In this document: positions 1 through 7,799 of the stretch, one piece after another
How the letters are laid out: each line of letters starts with the position of its first letter
Numbering within the stretch: the first letter of the stretch is position 1
Assembly: GCA_905235625.1 (NCBI GenBank)
Contig: CAJOLX010000007.1
Span: 50,476-111,878 of the forward strand
Direction: 5' to 3'
DNA length: 61,403 bases
Origin: an uncultured Clostridia bacterium
GTDB taxonomy: Bacteria; Bacillota; Clostridia; Oscillospirales; Acutalibacteraceae
Notes under the pieces: model-generated
Seen by the model: the letters and a program-made list of their open reading frames with translations, nothing else
What the model was told of the DNA's origin: nothing
The model's database searches: none
Position numbers and translations under genes: made by a program

Positions 1-20
1 TCAGACTTTGGTTTCTGCCA

Positions 21-48
21 AAAACAAAAGCCGCCTCATCGGCGGCTT
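21..48 (-). terminator. Intrinsic terminator of the tRNA pair
   Basis: An 8-bp stem (AAGCCGCC paired with GGCGGCTT) with a 5-nt loop lies just downstream of the tRNA genes on the minus strand. It is followed there by a T-rich run, as expected for a rho-independent terminator of the two-tRNA transcript. Confidence 0.75.
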
Positions 49-55
49 CCGTTTT

Positions 56-131
56 TGGCAGGGGCAGAAGGACTTGAACCCTCGGCACGCGGTTTTGGAG
101 ACCGCTGCTCTACCAACTGAGCTATACCCCT
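56..131 (-). tRNA. tRNA-Trp (CCA anticodon)
   Basis: On the minus strand the sequence folds as a full 76-nt tRNA. The 7-bp acceptor stem pairs AGGGGTA with TGCCCCT, the D arm contains AGCTCAGTTGGTAGAGC, the anticodon stem is GCGGT/ACCGC with loop CTCCAAA (anticodon CCA), and the T arm contains GGTTCAAGTCC. The discriminator is G and the CCA end is encoded. It follows the CAU tRNA by five bases and shares its promoter and terminator. Confidence 0.95.
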
Positions 132-136
132 AAAAA

Positions 137-213
137 TGGTGGGCCATCAGGGACTCGAACCCCGGACCATTCGGTTATGAGCCGAGTGCTCTAACCAACT
201 GAGCTAATGGCCC
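137..213 (-). tRNA. tRNA with CAU anticodon (elongator Met, or Ile2)
   Basis: A complete 77-nt tRNA on the minus strand: acceptor stem GGGCCAT with ATGGCCC, D arm AGCTCAGTTGGTTAGAGC, anticodon loop CTCATAA, T loop with GGTTCGAGTCC, discriminator A and encoded CCA. The paired first base and the lack of three G-C pairs in the anticodon stem argue against initiator tRNA. Elongator Met and lysidine-modified Ile2 cannot be told apart by eye. Confidence 0.93.
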
Positions 214-234
214 ATTTCAGCTGGAACGCACATA

Positions 235-263
235 ATATTATCAAAAATTTTATTTTTTGTCAA
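235..263 (-). promoter_or_regulatory. Promoter of the tRNA pair
   Basis: On the minus strand a consensus TTGACA -35 (258-263), a 17-bp A/T-rich spacer and a TAATAT -10 (235-240) end about 20 bases before the first tRNA base. This is a strong sigma-A type promoter. Confidence 0.75.
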
Positions 264-308
264 TGCTTTTATGATAAATTTTTTCTTCATTATCCCCCGC
301 CGTTCATC

Positions 309-337
309 TTGATTTTTAACTTTGCGCATAATATAAT
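309..337 (+). promoter_or_regulatory. Promoter of the phosphoesterase operon
   Basis: TTGATT (309-314), a 17-bp spacer and a perfect TATAAT (332-337) lie 50 bases before the start codon at 388. The spacing and boxes fit a housekeeping promoter. Confidence 0.65.
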
Positions 338-387
338 GTCAATAGTTATTTATATACCGAATTTCCTTAATAAAGGAGCGGATAGAG

Positions 388-1749
388 ATGTTTAAAAGAA
401 TAATTGCTGCAGCCTGCTTACCCCTCGCTTTGATAATGCTCGTTACGGGATTTTCACCCGTATCGAAGGAGAAGCAGGAAAAGCTAAATAAAGAAACGGA
501 AGAGAATACTCAAAAGGATTTTGTGCCCGTATTCCGTTTTGCCGTGGCAACGGACGTGCACATAAACGCCGAGGATAACACCACCACCGAGCGCTTTAAA
601 AAGCTTTTTGAATCGGCTTACAGATACAGCGATTCTCATCCTTCCTACAATTCTCTTGACGCTCTCGTGCTAACGGGCGACAACTGCGATAACGGAGCGG
701 ACGCCGAATACGAAATTCTTAAAAGCGTGCTCGCTGAATACAAGCGCGACGAAACCGAATTTATTGCGGTTTTGGGCAATCACGAGTTTCACGAAACGGG
801 CCGCGAAGGATTCGTTCGCAATCTCAATATGGACCTTGAGCCTCACGTTGTCATAAAAGGCTATCATTTCATCGGCCTTTCCCCAAATCCTTCCGACACA
901 TGGCAAACGCCCTCTCAGCTTATTTGGATGTCAAGAGAGCTTAAAAAAGCGGAGAAAGACGACCCCGAAAAGCCCATATTCACCATGCAGCACGGCCACA
1001 TCTGGAACACTGTTTACGTGAGCAAGAGCTGGTCCACTCAGGCGTCGCTTCCTCTTCATCTCATCTATTCAAAATATCCGCAGGTAATCAATTTCTCGGG
1101 TCATTCGCACGGCCCTGTCAACAACCCCAAGAGCATTTGGCAAAACAGCTACACGCAGGTGGGCGCAGGCACGCTCAACTTCTTTGAAATGGAGAGGGAT
1201 ATCGGCGACAACACCATTCCCGAAGGCTCGCGCAACGCGGCGCAGTATCTCATCGTTGAAGTTGACGCCGAAAACAGAGTGAGGATAATGCCCTACAACA
1301 TTCTCACCGATGATTTTATGAAAACTGCCGCTACCACCGACGACCCCGAAAAGCAGCTTATCTGGCAAATCGAAAACTCCTCCGACCCTTCAACCTACGC
1401 CTACACCTCCGCCCGCAAAAAGGTTGCGACAGCTCCGTGGTTCGGCGAAAATGACGAAGCGGCGGCGGAGGAAATCGGCGCCGATAAAGTTACGCTCACC
1501 TTCCCGCAGGCAAACAGCGACGAATGCGTTTACGGCTATCGCATAAATATAGCGGCAAAGGACAGCCCTCGCAAAAAAATCACAAAAGAAGTTTACTCCG
1601 AATATTACTTTGAGCCGATGCCCGAAACCCTTTCCGTTACGGTTGAAGGGCTCAAAGCAGGCAAAGAATACACGGCGGAAATCATTCCTCTCGACGTATG
1701 GCTTCAAACGGGAGAGCCCCTGCTCGTTTCGTTCACCACCCCCGATTAA
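388..1749 (+). CDS. Secreted calcineurin-like metallophosphoesterase
   Basis: This 453-residue protein begins with a hydrophobic signal segment (about residues 5-22) without a lipobox cysteine, so it is probably exported. The metallophosphoesterase motifs are all visible: DxH in ATDVHIN (near 55-60), GDN (97-99), GNHE (130-133), a later QHGH and a final GHSHG. The last roughly 100 residues look like a fibronectin type III or similar beta domain, with the phrase GLKAGKEYTAEI. The RBS AAAGGAG precedes ATG 388. The substrate is not evident. Two other phosphoesterases of this superfamily lie at 11655 and 32556, but they differ in layout. Confidence 0.85.
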   Translation: MFKRIIAAACLPLALIMLVTGFSPVSKEKQEKLNKETEENTQKDFVPVFRFAVATDVHINAEDNTTTERFKKLFESAYRYSDSHPSYNSLDALVLTGDNCDNGADAEYEILKSVLAEYKRDETEFIAVLGNHEFHETGREGFVRNLNMDLEPHVVIKGYHFIGLSPNPSDTWQTPSQLIWMSRELKKAEKDDPEKPIFTMQHGHIWNTVYVSKSWSTQASLPLHLIYSKYPQVINFSGHSHGPVNNPKSIWQNSYTQVGAGTLNFFEMERDIGDNTIPEGSRNAAQYLIVEVDAENRVRIMPYNILTDDFMKTAATTDDPEKQLIWQIENSSDPSTYAYTSARKKVATAPWFGENDEAAAEEIGADKVTLTFPQANSDECVYGYRINIAAKDSPRKKITKEVYSEYYFEPMPETLSVTVEGLKAGKEYTAEIIPLDVWLQTGEPLLVSFTTPD

Positions 1750-1789
1750 CAAATTAAAATGCGGCTAATCTATTGAAAAGAGGGTCAAT

Positions 1790-1999
1790 ATGGCCACTGA
1801 CGGTCTTTATAACTCATTAAACCGGGAATACGGCGAATTAACTCCGGAGGAAAAGAAGGTTGACCTTTTCCTTCGTCAAAAACACACTCTGGATTTGTTC
1901 CTTGAAAGGCACGCGATTTCAGAGCAGCAATACAAAAAGTCACTCAGCGACCTTACCGAAAAAATGGGAATGGAGAGCCTTCTCAATGATAAAAACTAA
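1790..1999 (+). CDS. Small SHOCT-like protein, 69 residues
   Basis: A short acidic/basic protein with GAGGG upstream of ATG 1790. Its C-terminal half, from TLDLFLERHAISEQQYKKSL, resembles the short SHOCT-type helix pair often found at protein ends, but the match is by eye only. It overlaps the following phosphatase gene by 14 bases, implying translational coupling. No signal peptide or membrane segment is visible. The function is unknown; it may be a partner or regulator of the phosphatase. Confidence 0.6.
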   Translation: MATDGLYNSLNREYGELTPEEKKVDLFLRQKHTLDLFLERHAISEQQYKKSLSDLTEKMGMESLLNDKN

Positions 2000-2627
2000 A
2001 ACCGAATTTATCAGAAATAAAGACACCGGCATACTCGAAGCTTACAGAGACGGAAAGCGCGTTGGCGTGATTACCGCAATGGGAGATTTTATCGGCGACG
2101 TTGAGCTTATGGAAAAGGTTGAAAGAGGCGAACAGAGCAAAATAAGAATTATGTTCGTGTGTCTCGGTAACATATGCCGCAGCCCCATGGCGGAAATTAT
2201 TTTTAAAGATATTGCCGAAAAAGCGGGCAAAGCAAACGATTTTATCGTTTCTTCGAGCGCAACGAGCGACGAAAACGTTTATAACGGAGTGGGCGCGGAG
2301 GTTTATCCGCCCGCAAAGCGAATACTTGAAAGGCACGGCCTTTCGGCAGACGGCAAAAGAGCCGTTCAGTTAAGCTGTGACGACTATGACAAATACGACC
2401 TTTTCGTGTGCATGGATAATTCCAACTTTCGAGACGCGAGCAGCATTCTTAACGGCGACCGTGAAGGAAAGCTCAGACTTCTGATGGGCTACACCTCAAG
2501 GCCCGGCAGCGTTTCCGACCCGTGGTATACGGGAGATTTTGAAACAGCCTACGCCGACATTGAAGAAGGCTGCAAAGCCTTATTTAACATATACGAAAGA
2601 TGTTTTAAAGGTGAAAATCATGCCTAA
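1986..2627 (+). CDS. Low-molecular-weight protein tyrosine phosphatase
   Basis: The P-loop signature VCLGNICRSPMAE (the CX5R motif with its catalytic Cys) and the C-terminal SDPWYTGDF, which carries the general-acid Asp (DPWY), identify the LMW-PTP family. The protein is 213 residues against about 150-160 usual for the family, because roughly 55 residues precede the P-loop. ATG 1986 is chosen because GGAGAG lies 8 bases upstream; an alternative ATG at 2151 would give the minimal enzyme but has a weaker RBS. It overlaps the small gene upstream and the GH130 gene downstream. It probably dephosphorylates phosphotyrosine or arginine-phosphate in the cytoplasm. Confidence 0.85.
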   Translation: MIKTKTEFIRNKDTGILEAYRDGKRVGVITAMGDFIGDVELMEKVERGEQSKIRIMFVCLGNICRSPMAEIIFKDIAEKAGKANDFIVSSSATSDENVYNGVGAEVYPPAKRILERHGLSADGKRAVQLSCDDYDKYDLFVCMDNSNFRDASSILNGDREGKLRLLMGYTSRPGSVSDPWYTGDFETAYADIEEGCKALFNIYERCFKGENHA

Positions 2628-3630
2628 AGTTTACCCCGAGTTAAAGACTCACCCGTGCGTTCACAAATACGAAAATCCAATTATAACCTCCGCCGACCTC
2701 CCCTACCCTTCCGCGCTCGTTTTCAACGCAGGAGTTATTAAATACCGCGGCGAATACGTTATGATATTCCGCAACGATTACGGCACGGATAAATACGAAT
2801 ATGAAAACGAAGACGGCGAATTTGAAGGCACGAGCGTCGGCATCGCAAGAAGCAAAAACGGAATTGACTCGTGGCAATTTGACCCCGTTCCGCTTGTCGA
2901 CAGCAACGGCCCCGCCAAAGACCCGGAAATTAAGCGCTATTATGACCCCCGCGTTATCATCATAGACGGCAAAATATATCTTTGCCTCGCGATGGACACT
3001 CGTCACGGCGTATGCGGCGCGATAGCGGAGCTTTCGGATGACTTAAAATCATTCAAAATACTGAGCACTACCGTGCCGGATAACAGGAACATAGTGCTTT
3101 TCCCCGAAAAAATCGGCGGTGAATTCGTAAGGCTCGAAAGGCCCATGCCCGTTTACAGCAGAGGAAAAGACCGCTTTGACATCTGGCTTTCACGCTCGCC
3201 CGATATGGTGTATTGGGGCAAAACCGAATTTGTGCTCGGAGTTGAAGACGTGCCTTACGCAAACGACAAAATCGGGCCTACCGCCGCTCCCATAAAAACC
3301 GATAAAGGCTGGCTCACACTCATTCACGCCGTTGACAGAGACGACACAAGAGGCAAAAACGGCTGGGAAGACAGGTGGCCAAAGCGATACAGCGCAGGTC
3401 TTGCCCTGCTCGATTTAAACGACCCGTCAAAGGTTTTGTCGGTTTATGACAAACCGCTCATTGCGCCCGATCTTCCTTTTGAAACCGACGAGGGTTTTCG
3501 CCAAAACACCGTCTTCCCCTGCGGAATGCTGCTTGAGGACGACGGCACGGTAAAAATTTATTACGGCGCGTCAGACACTTGCGTTTGCCTTGCCGAAGCT
3601 AAACTCGACGATTTGCTGAGCCTGCTTTGA
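2620..3630 (+). CDS. GH130 family beta-mannoside/oligosaccharide phosphorylase
   Basis: This 336-residue cytoplasmic protein shows the five-bladed propeller pattern of GH130: NAGVIKYRGEYVMIFRND near residues 36-53, the DPR motif with the expected catalytic Asp (109-111), GPTAAPIKTDKGWL, and an NTVFPCGMLLEDDG ending with YYGASD. GH130 enzymes phosphorolyse beta-mannosides. A BACON-free single domain and the lack of a signal peptide suggest intracellular action on imported oligosaccharides. Start ATG 2620 has AAAGGTG upstream and overlaps the phosphatase stop by 8 bases. GPH-type transporters lie nearby at 4.9 and 7.8 kb, but a link is inference. Confidence 0.88.
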   Translation: MPKVYPELKTHPCVHKYENPIITSADLPYPSALVFNAGVIKYRGEYVMIFRNDYGTDKYEYENEDGEFEGTSVGIARSKNGIDSWQFDPVPLVDSNGPAKDPEIKRYYDPRVIIIDGKIYLCLAMDTRHGVCGAIAELSDDLKSFKILSTTVPDNRNIVLFPEKIGGEFVRLERPMPVYSRGKDRFDIWLSRSPDMVYWGKTEFVLGVEDVPYANDKIGPTAAPIKTDKGWLTLIHAVDRDDTRGKNGWEDRWPKRYSAGLALLDLNDPSKVLSVYDKPLIAPDLPFETDEGFRQNTVFPCGMLLEDDGTVKIYYGASDTCVCLAEAKLDDLLSLL

Positions 3631-3664
3631 CAAATGAAATAAAAAACTAAACGGAGATGATATT

Positions 3665-4831
3665 ATGAAAAAATGCAAAAATCTGATTTCTCTCGCGATC
3701 GCCGTCATAATGGTTCTTTCCCTTATGACAGCTGCGTTTGCCGATTCGTCGGTAATTCTTTCGGGCAGCTTGGGCGAAAACGTGACCTGGACTCTCACGG
3801 GTGACGGCGTGCTGACCGTCAGCGGCACAGGCCCCATAAAAGATGAGGTTGAAATCTTATTCGATGACGGAGAAGGCAACGTTGAAATGCGCATACTCAA
3901 TTCAATAGGTATGTCCGTTGACGAATATTTCTCCGATAATTACGGCGATTTGAGAGGCAGTGAAGCAGAGCAGGCTCACCTTAACCTGGTTAAAGAAATC
4001 GTTGTAGAAGAAGGAATCACCGAAATACCCGACGGTGAATTCGGCACGGTATTTCCGAGAAAAGTCACTCTGCCCTCAACCCTTGAAAAAATCGGATACA
4101 ATGCGTTTTATGCCTTGTTTGCCGAAGAGATTACCGTAAGCAGCGTGAAGGTTGACAGCCTTAATATTTCCGTAGCAGCTTACAAAAACGGCGCGGAGCC
4201 TTACGGCAGCCTTGACGAAGCAATAGAAGGATACCTTGACGGCATTGATAAGGTTGATGAAACATACACTTTGCAAATGCCGCTGGACGTGCTGGCTTTC
4301 GCCTATTATCATGATAATTTGGATGAGGATGAAATAAACGGCACTATCGACTACTACAACAGCCAATATGATATGGAAGCCGAAACTCCCGAGGATTTCA
4401 TACCCAAAATGATAGAGCTCGTTAACGAGCATTTCGGCACGGAATATGAAACCATTGACCAAATTATTAAGCTCATAACCGACGGCGAAGATACTTACGC
4501 TGTGCCTAATGACGAATTGCTGGCAATGCGCGAAGCGGAATGGGACAGCATAAACGACGACAGCCGCTTAATGTCCACAAGCCTCGGCGTTGATTGGGAT
4601 GAAGTTACCGCTTACGGCTTTCTTACTATAACCGCTCCAAAAGGCGGCAATATTGAGAAGGACTGCGCAACGACCGGCGTGAATTTCTCGGCTCTTGAAG
4701 GCGCCGAAGTTCCGAACGAAAATGCCTGCAAATTCTGCGGCGAAGACCACACCGCGAACGTTTGGCAAAAAATCGTCGGTTTCTTCCACAGCGTCTTATA
4801 TTTCTTCGCTCACCTTTTCGGCATAATGTGA
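3665..4831 (+). CDS. BspA-like secreted protein with CxxCG-H and amphipathic C-terminal tail
   Basis: This 388-residue protein has a signal peptide (about 1-26) followed by GENVTWTLTGDGVLTVSGTG, the usual start of BspA-like LRR_5 surface proteins, and then VTLPSTLEKIGYNAFYA, a leucine-rich repeat unit. The middle is acidic and unassigned. The end contains CKFCGEDHTANVW and then a hydrophobic-aromatic stretch (IVGFFHSVLYFFAHLFG), which I recall as a recurring tail in Clostridia surface proteins. The tail may serve membrane or wall attachment (inference). GGAGATG precedes ATG 3665. It is the last gene of this plus-strand group. Confidence 0.7.
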   Translation: MKKCKNLISLAIAVIMVLSLMTAAFADSSVILSGSLGENVTWTLTGDGVLTVSGTGPIKDEVEILFDDGEGNVEMRILNSIGMSVDEYFSDNYGDLRGSEAEQAHLNLVKEIVVEEGITEIPDGEFGTVFPRKVTLPSTLEKIGYNAFYALFAEEITVSSVKVDSLNISVAAYKNGAEPYGSLDEAIEGYLDGIDKVDETYTLQMPLDVLAFAYYHDNLDEDEINGTIDYYNSQYDMEAETPEDFIPKMIELVNEHFGTEYETIDQIIKLITDGEDTYAVPNDELLAMREAEWDSINDDSRLMSTSLGVDWDEVTAYGFLTITAPKGGNIEKDCATTGVNFSALEGAEVPNENACKFCGEDHTANVWQKIVGFFHSVLYFFAHLFGIM

Positions 4832-4862
4832 TTTAAAGCCGAAAAAAGCGACATAATAAAAA

Positions 4863-4898
4863 CGCCTCGCGGCGCTTCGTTTGAAGCGTTGCGGGGCG
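4863..4898. terminator. Bidirectional terminator between convergent genes
   Basis: A 16-bp stem with three G-U pairs when read on the plus strand and a GTTT loop lies between the BspA-like gene (ending 4831) and the minus-strand transporter (ending 4917). T-rich sequence follows on both strands. Confidence 0.7.
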
Positions 4899-4916
4899 CT
4901 TATTTTGCATATTAAA

Positions 4917-6428
4917 TTACGCGTTCTGAGGCTCCTCTTCGTCATTTTTAAGAAGCTCCATGGCGGCTCTCTTGGCTCTTGAGCGTTCAAGGTCAATGTA
5001 CATACGCTCACGGGTGTCTTTGTCTATGTTATAGAATATCATCGGCAAAAGAGCGAGGAAGTCAAAAATAAGGTGAGGGCCGCAGGCAAGCAAAAACAGC
5101 TTCCACTTCGTCTGCGCGGACTGAACGGCTGTTTCGCCTATTTCATACTGCGCCCAATCCTGAAGCAGGTGGGCGTTTACGAGCCTGAGAATGGTATCTT
5201 TGAGCTTTGTGAAATATCCGCTTATGAGGTTGATAGTCGCCTCAACGCGGAAGCCGTTTTTCCATTCGCAGTAATCAAGCACTTCGTACTGAATTTCTTT
5301 GCTGACAATGTTTTTGGTGGCGTAAAACACCATCTCAAGCATATTGCCTGCGCCGAAAGCTATTGTCATGGGCACTTTTCTTAAATACAAGCCTTTTTCT
5401 TTGCCTCCGACAAGGCCGGTAAGGAAGAAAACGAGCTCGCTGATAAAAATGGAACCGTTTGAAAAATACCAAAGCGTTTTCGTTGAAAATCTTTTTCTGA
5501 ATTTCGGAGCGAAAGCGTAAGAAGCGTAAGATACGGGCGCTCCGGGAATGCCTCCGACGGTGGGGAGCATATTGAAATGAAGCACGTCGTTGTAGTAAAG
5601 ATCTTCGCCCGAGCCGATGTCTATGCCGCCGATAAAGCCGGTAAGAGTATAAATAAGCAGCGGTCTGTTTTTGAAAACAGACAGAATGCCTTTGACCGGA
5701 TGAGGCGGCTTTTCGCTTTGAGGCACACGCTCGCGGCTGACCAAAATCCAAAATACGTTTGGAACTATTGTTACGACCCAAATGATCGTTTTAAAAATAA
5801 CGAAGGTTTTCGTTACGCTCGAGTGCATTATTCCGTTGCCGATAAGATCGTAAAGCACACCCATTATCTGACCGGGCAGCTTAGTGATAAGGTCGGTAAC
5901 GAAGTTTGCGGAAACGAGCAGCGACGTTCGTTCGTTTGGATTGGGCGTGAAAACGTTTTCGATATATCCGCCGCCTCCGAAAAACGCGCCTATCGTTTCA
6001 TTTGCCCACATCAAAATCATATAAGCTACGAGCTTCTGATGAGTGTCAAGCCCGAGCAGCATTGCGAGCACGGGAATAATGCAGCTGTAAAGGCCTGTTA
6101 AAACGCTCGGAATGAGCGAAAGATACTGAAACGGCTTAAACTTGCCCCAGCGGGTGCGCATATTGTCGATAATCGCGGCGGTTAACGGGTCGTTCACCAT
6201 GTCGTAAACGGCAAGCGCGGCGGTGGCTCTGGCGTAGCCGTTAGGCTCTATGCCGAGAATTTTATAAAGCCAAATATCGGAGCCGACCTCAAATTTGCCG
6301 AGGGTCAGAGTGCCGAATGCCTTTGAGCCTACGTAAGCAATTCTTTCTTTGGTAGTGCAGAAAAGGCGGTTCATATAAGCTTGATTGAGCTCAACCTCTT
6401 CGGAGGATCTGATTTTCTCTTCACTCAC
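4917..6428 (-). CDS. GPH-type MFS sugar/cation symporter
   Basis: A 503-residue polytopic membrane protein with about 12 hydrophobic segments. The motif NDPLTAAIIDNMRTRWGKFK matches the glycoside-pentoside-hexuronide symporter signature (DxxxGxxxDxTRTRWGRFRP), which places it in the MFS_2 group. The substrate is probably a glycoside taken up with a cation. It starts with GTG (6426-6428), 8 bases inside the upstream zinc-ribbon gene and behind GGAGGCGG, so the two form one operon. The C-terminus is a short charged cytosolic tail. Confidence 0.82.
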   Translation of the reverse strand: MSEEKIRSSEEVELNQAYMNRLFCTTKERIAYVGSKAFGTLTLGKFEVGSDIWLYKILGIEPNGYARATAALAVYDMVNDPLTAAIIDNMRTRWGKFKPFQYLSLIPSVLTGLYSCIIPVLAMLLGLDTHQKLVAYMILMWANETIGAFFGGGGYIENVFTPNPNERTSLLVSANFVTDLITKLPGQIMGVLYDLIGNGIMHSSVTKTFVIFKTIIWVVTIVPNVFWILVSRERVPQSEKPPHPVKGILSVFKNRPLLIYTLTGFIGGIDIGSGEDLYYNDVLHFNMLPTVGGIPGAPVSYASYAFAPKFRKRFSTKTLWYFSNGSIFISELVFFLTGLVGGKEKGLYLRKVPMTIAFGAGNMLEMVFYATKNIVSKEIQYEVLDYCEWKNGFRVEATINLISGYFTKLKDTILRLVNAHLLQDWAQYEIGETAVQSAQTKWKLFLLACGPHLIFDFLALLPMIFYNIDKDTRERMYIDLERSRAKRAAMELLKNDEEEPQNA

Positions 6429-7293
6429 TCGTTACCGCCTCCTCACTTAAATTATGATGCTTTTTCGCTTCGTCTTCGGCAATCTTCTTTTCATTTTCAA
6501 GCTGAATTGCGGTGAGCCTTTTATATTGCTCGGCTCTGATTTCTTCGGGCGAAAGCGTTTTTTGAAGCTCAAAATATTCTTCAATGGGTATTCCGCCGAC
6601 GTAGCATTGCTTGTGAACAACGGGAATGCCCTGCTTAATGCACATAAAATCAACGACGGCGCTCACTATTTGAAGAAAAATATAAATATAAGCGCCGTAA
6701 GAGAGAGAAGCGGTCAGCTTGCCGGCGTTCGGCATAATCAAAATGCAAACGGCTGCTCCGACAGAGGTTAAAAGCATAATAACGTCTTGAATTATATTGC
6801 GGGGCTTGCCTTTGGGCGAGCAGGATAACGTTAGCAATATAAAATGAACGAGAATCAAAACGACGGACACGGCAAACATAACCGCCGCCGCGATAAACAG
6901 CGACGCGTCGCGCTTCATATCACCGGAAAGCAGAGAAAAAATCTCGTTAACGTCGACGTCGCCGACGTTATTTATGATAGAATACAGCGTAATCTTGCCG
7001 CCCGGTATGCCGACGTTTTCGGGAAAAGTGACTCTGATCAGAGGAAGGAAAAGAGGAATAATTGGCAAAAGCGACGTGAAAATTCTGATTATCGCAAGCT
7101 TTGTGCCTACGAAAGAAGCTTTTACTCTGTCAATCCTCTTTTGGAAATAGTAATATTGAACCTCTGCTATGTCGGCGTCTTGCATAAGCCTTTCCTGCAA
7201 ATCATAAACCACGATGTTTGCGCCGCAGCTCGGGCAGTGCTGCCGCCAATCGGTCGGCTTCAGCTTTACGCCGCATTTCGGGCAATTAGCCAT
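6421..7293 (-). CDS. Zinc-ribbon four-TM membrane protein (paralogue of 25616-26722)
   Basis: This 290-residue protein opens with a zinc ribbon, CPKCGVKLKPTDWRQHCPSCG, with two CxxC knuckles at residues 4-7 and 19-22. A linker with RIDRVKASFVGTKLAI follows, then about four membrane spans (roughly 70-215), then HKQCYVGGIPIEEYFELQK and a charged tail. The same plan, including KQCYVGGIP(I/V)EEY, recurs in the gene at 25616, so they are paralogues. The function is unknown. Overlap with the downstream GPH transporter suggests an accessory or regulatory role for transport (inference). AGGAGG precedes ATG 7293. Confidence 0.75.
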   Translation of the reverse strand: MANCPKCGVKLKPTDWRQHCPSCGANIVVYDLQERLMQDADIAEVQYYYFQKRIDRVKASFVGTKLAIIRIFTSLLPIIPLFLPLIRVTFPENVGIPGGKITLYSIINNVGDVDVNEIFSLLSGDMKRDASLFIAAAVMFAVSVVLILVHFILLTLSCSPKGKPRNIIQDVIMLLTSVGAAVCILIMPNAGKLTASLSYGAYIYIFLQIVSAVVDFMCIKQGIPVVHKQCYVGGIPIEEYFELQKTLSPEEIRAEQYKRLTAIQLENEKKIAEDEAKKHHNLSEEAVTSE

Positions 7294-7319
7294 TACTTCG
7301 CCTCCTAACTTACTATAAT

Positions 7320-7348
7320 ATTATAACATATTTTCCATAAGATTTCAA
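7320..7348 (-). promoter_or_regulatory. Promoter of the zinc-ribbon/transporter operon
   Basis: On the minus strand, TTGAAA (7343-7348), a 17-bp spacer and TATAAT (7320-7325) sit 27 bases upstream of ATG 7293. Confidence 0.7.
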
Positions 7349-7489
7349 TATTTTTTGTTAACAATTCACATAATCTATTCACATTGGTAAAAATTTTTGA
7401 GGATTTAACTTAAAAACGAGGTTTCCGAAAATGTTGCATTAAAAATTCAGTCAATTTTTTAAAATTGTATGAGGACAAATTCAAAAAAG

Positions 7490-7498
7490 TGTGATAAT
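7490..7498 (+). promoter_or_regulatory. Extended -10 promoter of the 54-residue peptide gene
   Basis: TGTGATAAT forms an extended -10 element (TGnGATAAT) 55 bases before ATG 7553. No good -35 is visible at 17 bp, which is acceptable for an extended -10 promoter. The remainder of 7349-7489 is A/T-rich and shows no gene. Confidence 0.5.
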
Positions 7499-7552
7499 AT
7501 TAAATTGCAGTCAAGGAATATTGACTGAAATATTTAATAGGAGGAAAGCAAA

Positions 7553-7717
7553 ATGTCACTTTCCGATATCGCTGCAGCTGCTCTCCAGCTTGCTCAGAAC
7601 ATCACCACTATCACCGGCGATTTCGAAGCCGCCGGAATCCTCGGTCTCATCAAAAACTTCTTTGAGACTATCAACATCGGCTCATTAACAGAGCTTCTTG
7701 CCGGCATTCTCGGTTGA
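7553..7717 (+). CDS. 54-residue amphipathic peptide, strongly expressed signals
   Basis: This short reading frame starts with ATG 7553 behind a near-perfect AGGAGGA with 8-base spacing and ends at TGA 7717. The product begins MSLSDIAAAALQLAQNITTI and ends NIGSLTELLAGILG. It has no signal peptide, Cys or double-glycine leader, but it is rich in Ala, Leu and Ile and has an amphipathic segment (LGLIKNFFETI). Codons are mostly C-ending, as in highly expressed genes. A strong terminator follows at once, so it is a monocistronic gene. I do not recognise the family. Candidates are a leaderless membrane-active peptide, a small transporter-associated protein or a structural peptide. Confidence 0.72.
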   Translation: MSLSDIAAAALQLAQNITTITGDFEAAGILGLIKNFFETINIGSLTELLAGILG

Positions 7718-7753
7718 GCTTAGTTTAAAAATCGCTTTTGATTAATAAGCCAA

Positions 7754-7787
7754 AATACTCCCGTCTCTTTCAAGAGACGGGAGTATT
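7754..7787. terminator. Bidirectional terminator
   Basis: A perfect 14-bp stem (AATACTCCCGTCTC) with loop TTTCAA separates the peptide gene from the convergent transporter gene ending at 7800. Its symmetric sequence can serve both directions. Confidence 0.75.
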
Positions 7788-7799
7788 GTCATACAGAGG

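Noticed and set aside
207-395. 62-codon plus-strand frame beginning inside the tRNA gene
   Set aside because: It starts in the tRNA, covers two promoters, has no RBS and overlaps the phosphoesterase start.
5577-6101. 174-codon plus-strand frame opposite the GPH transporter
   Set aside because: Antisense to a well-supported membrane protein, with no RBS and no recognisable motif.
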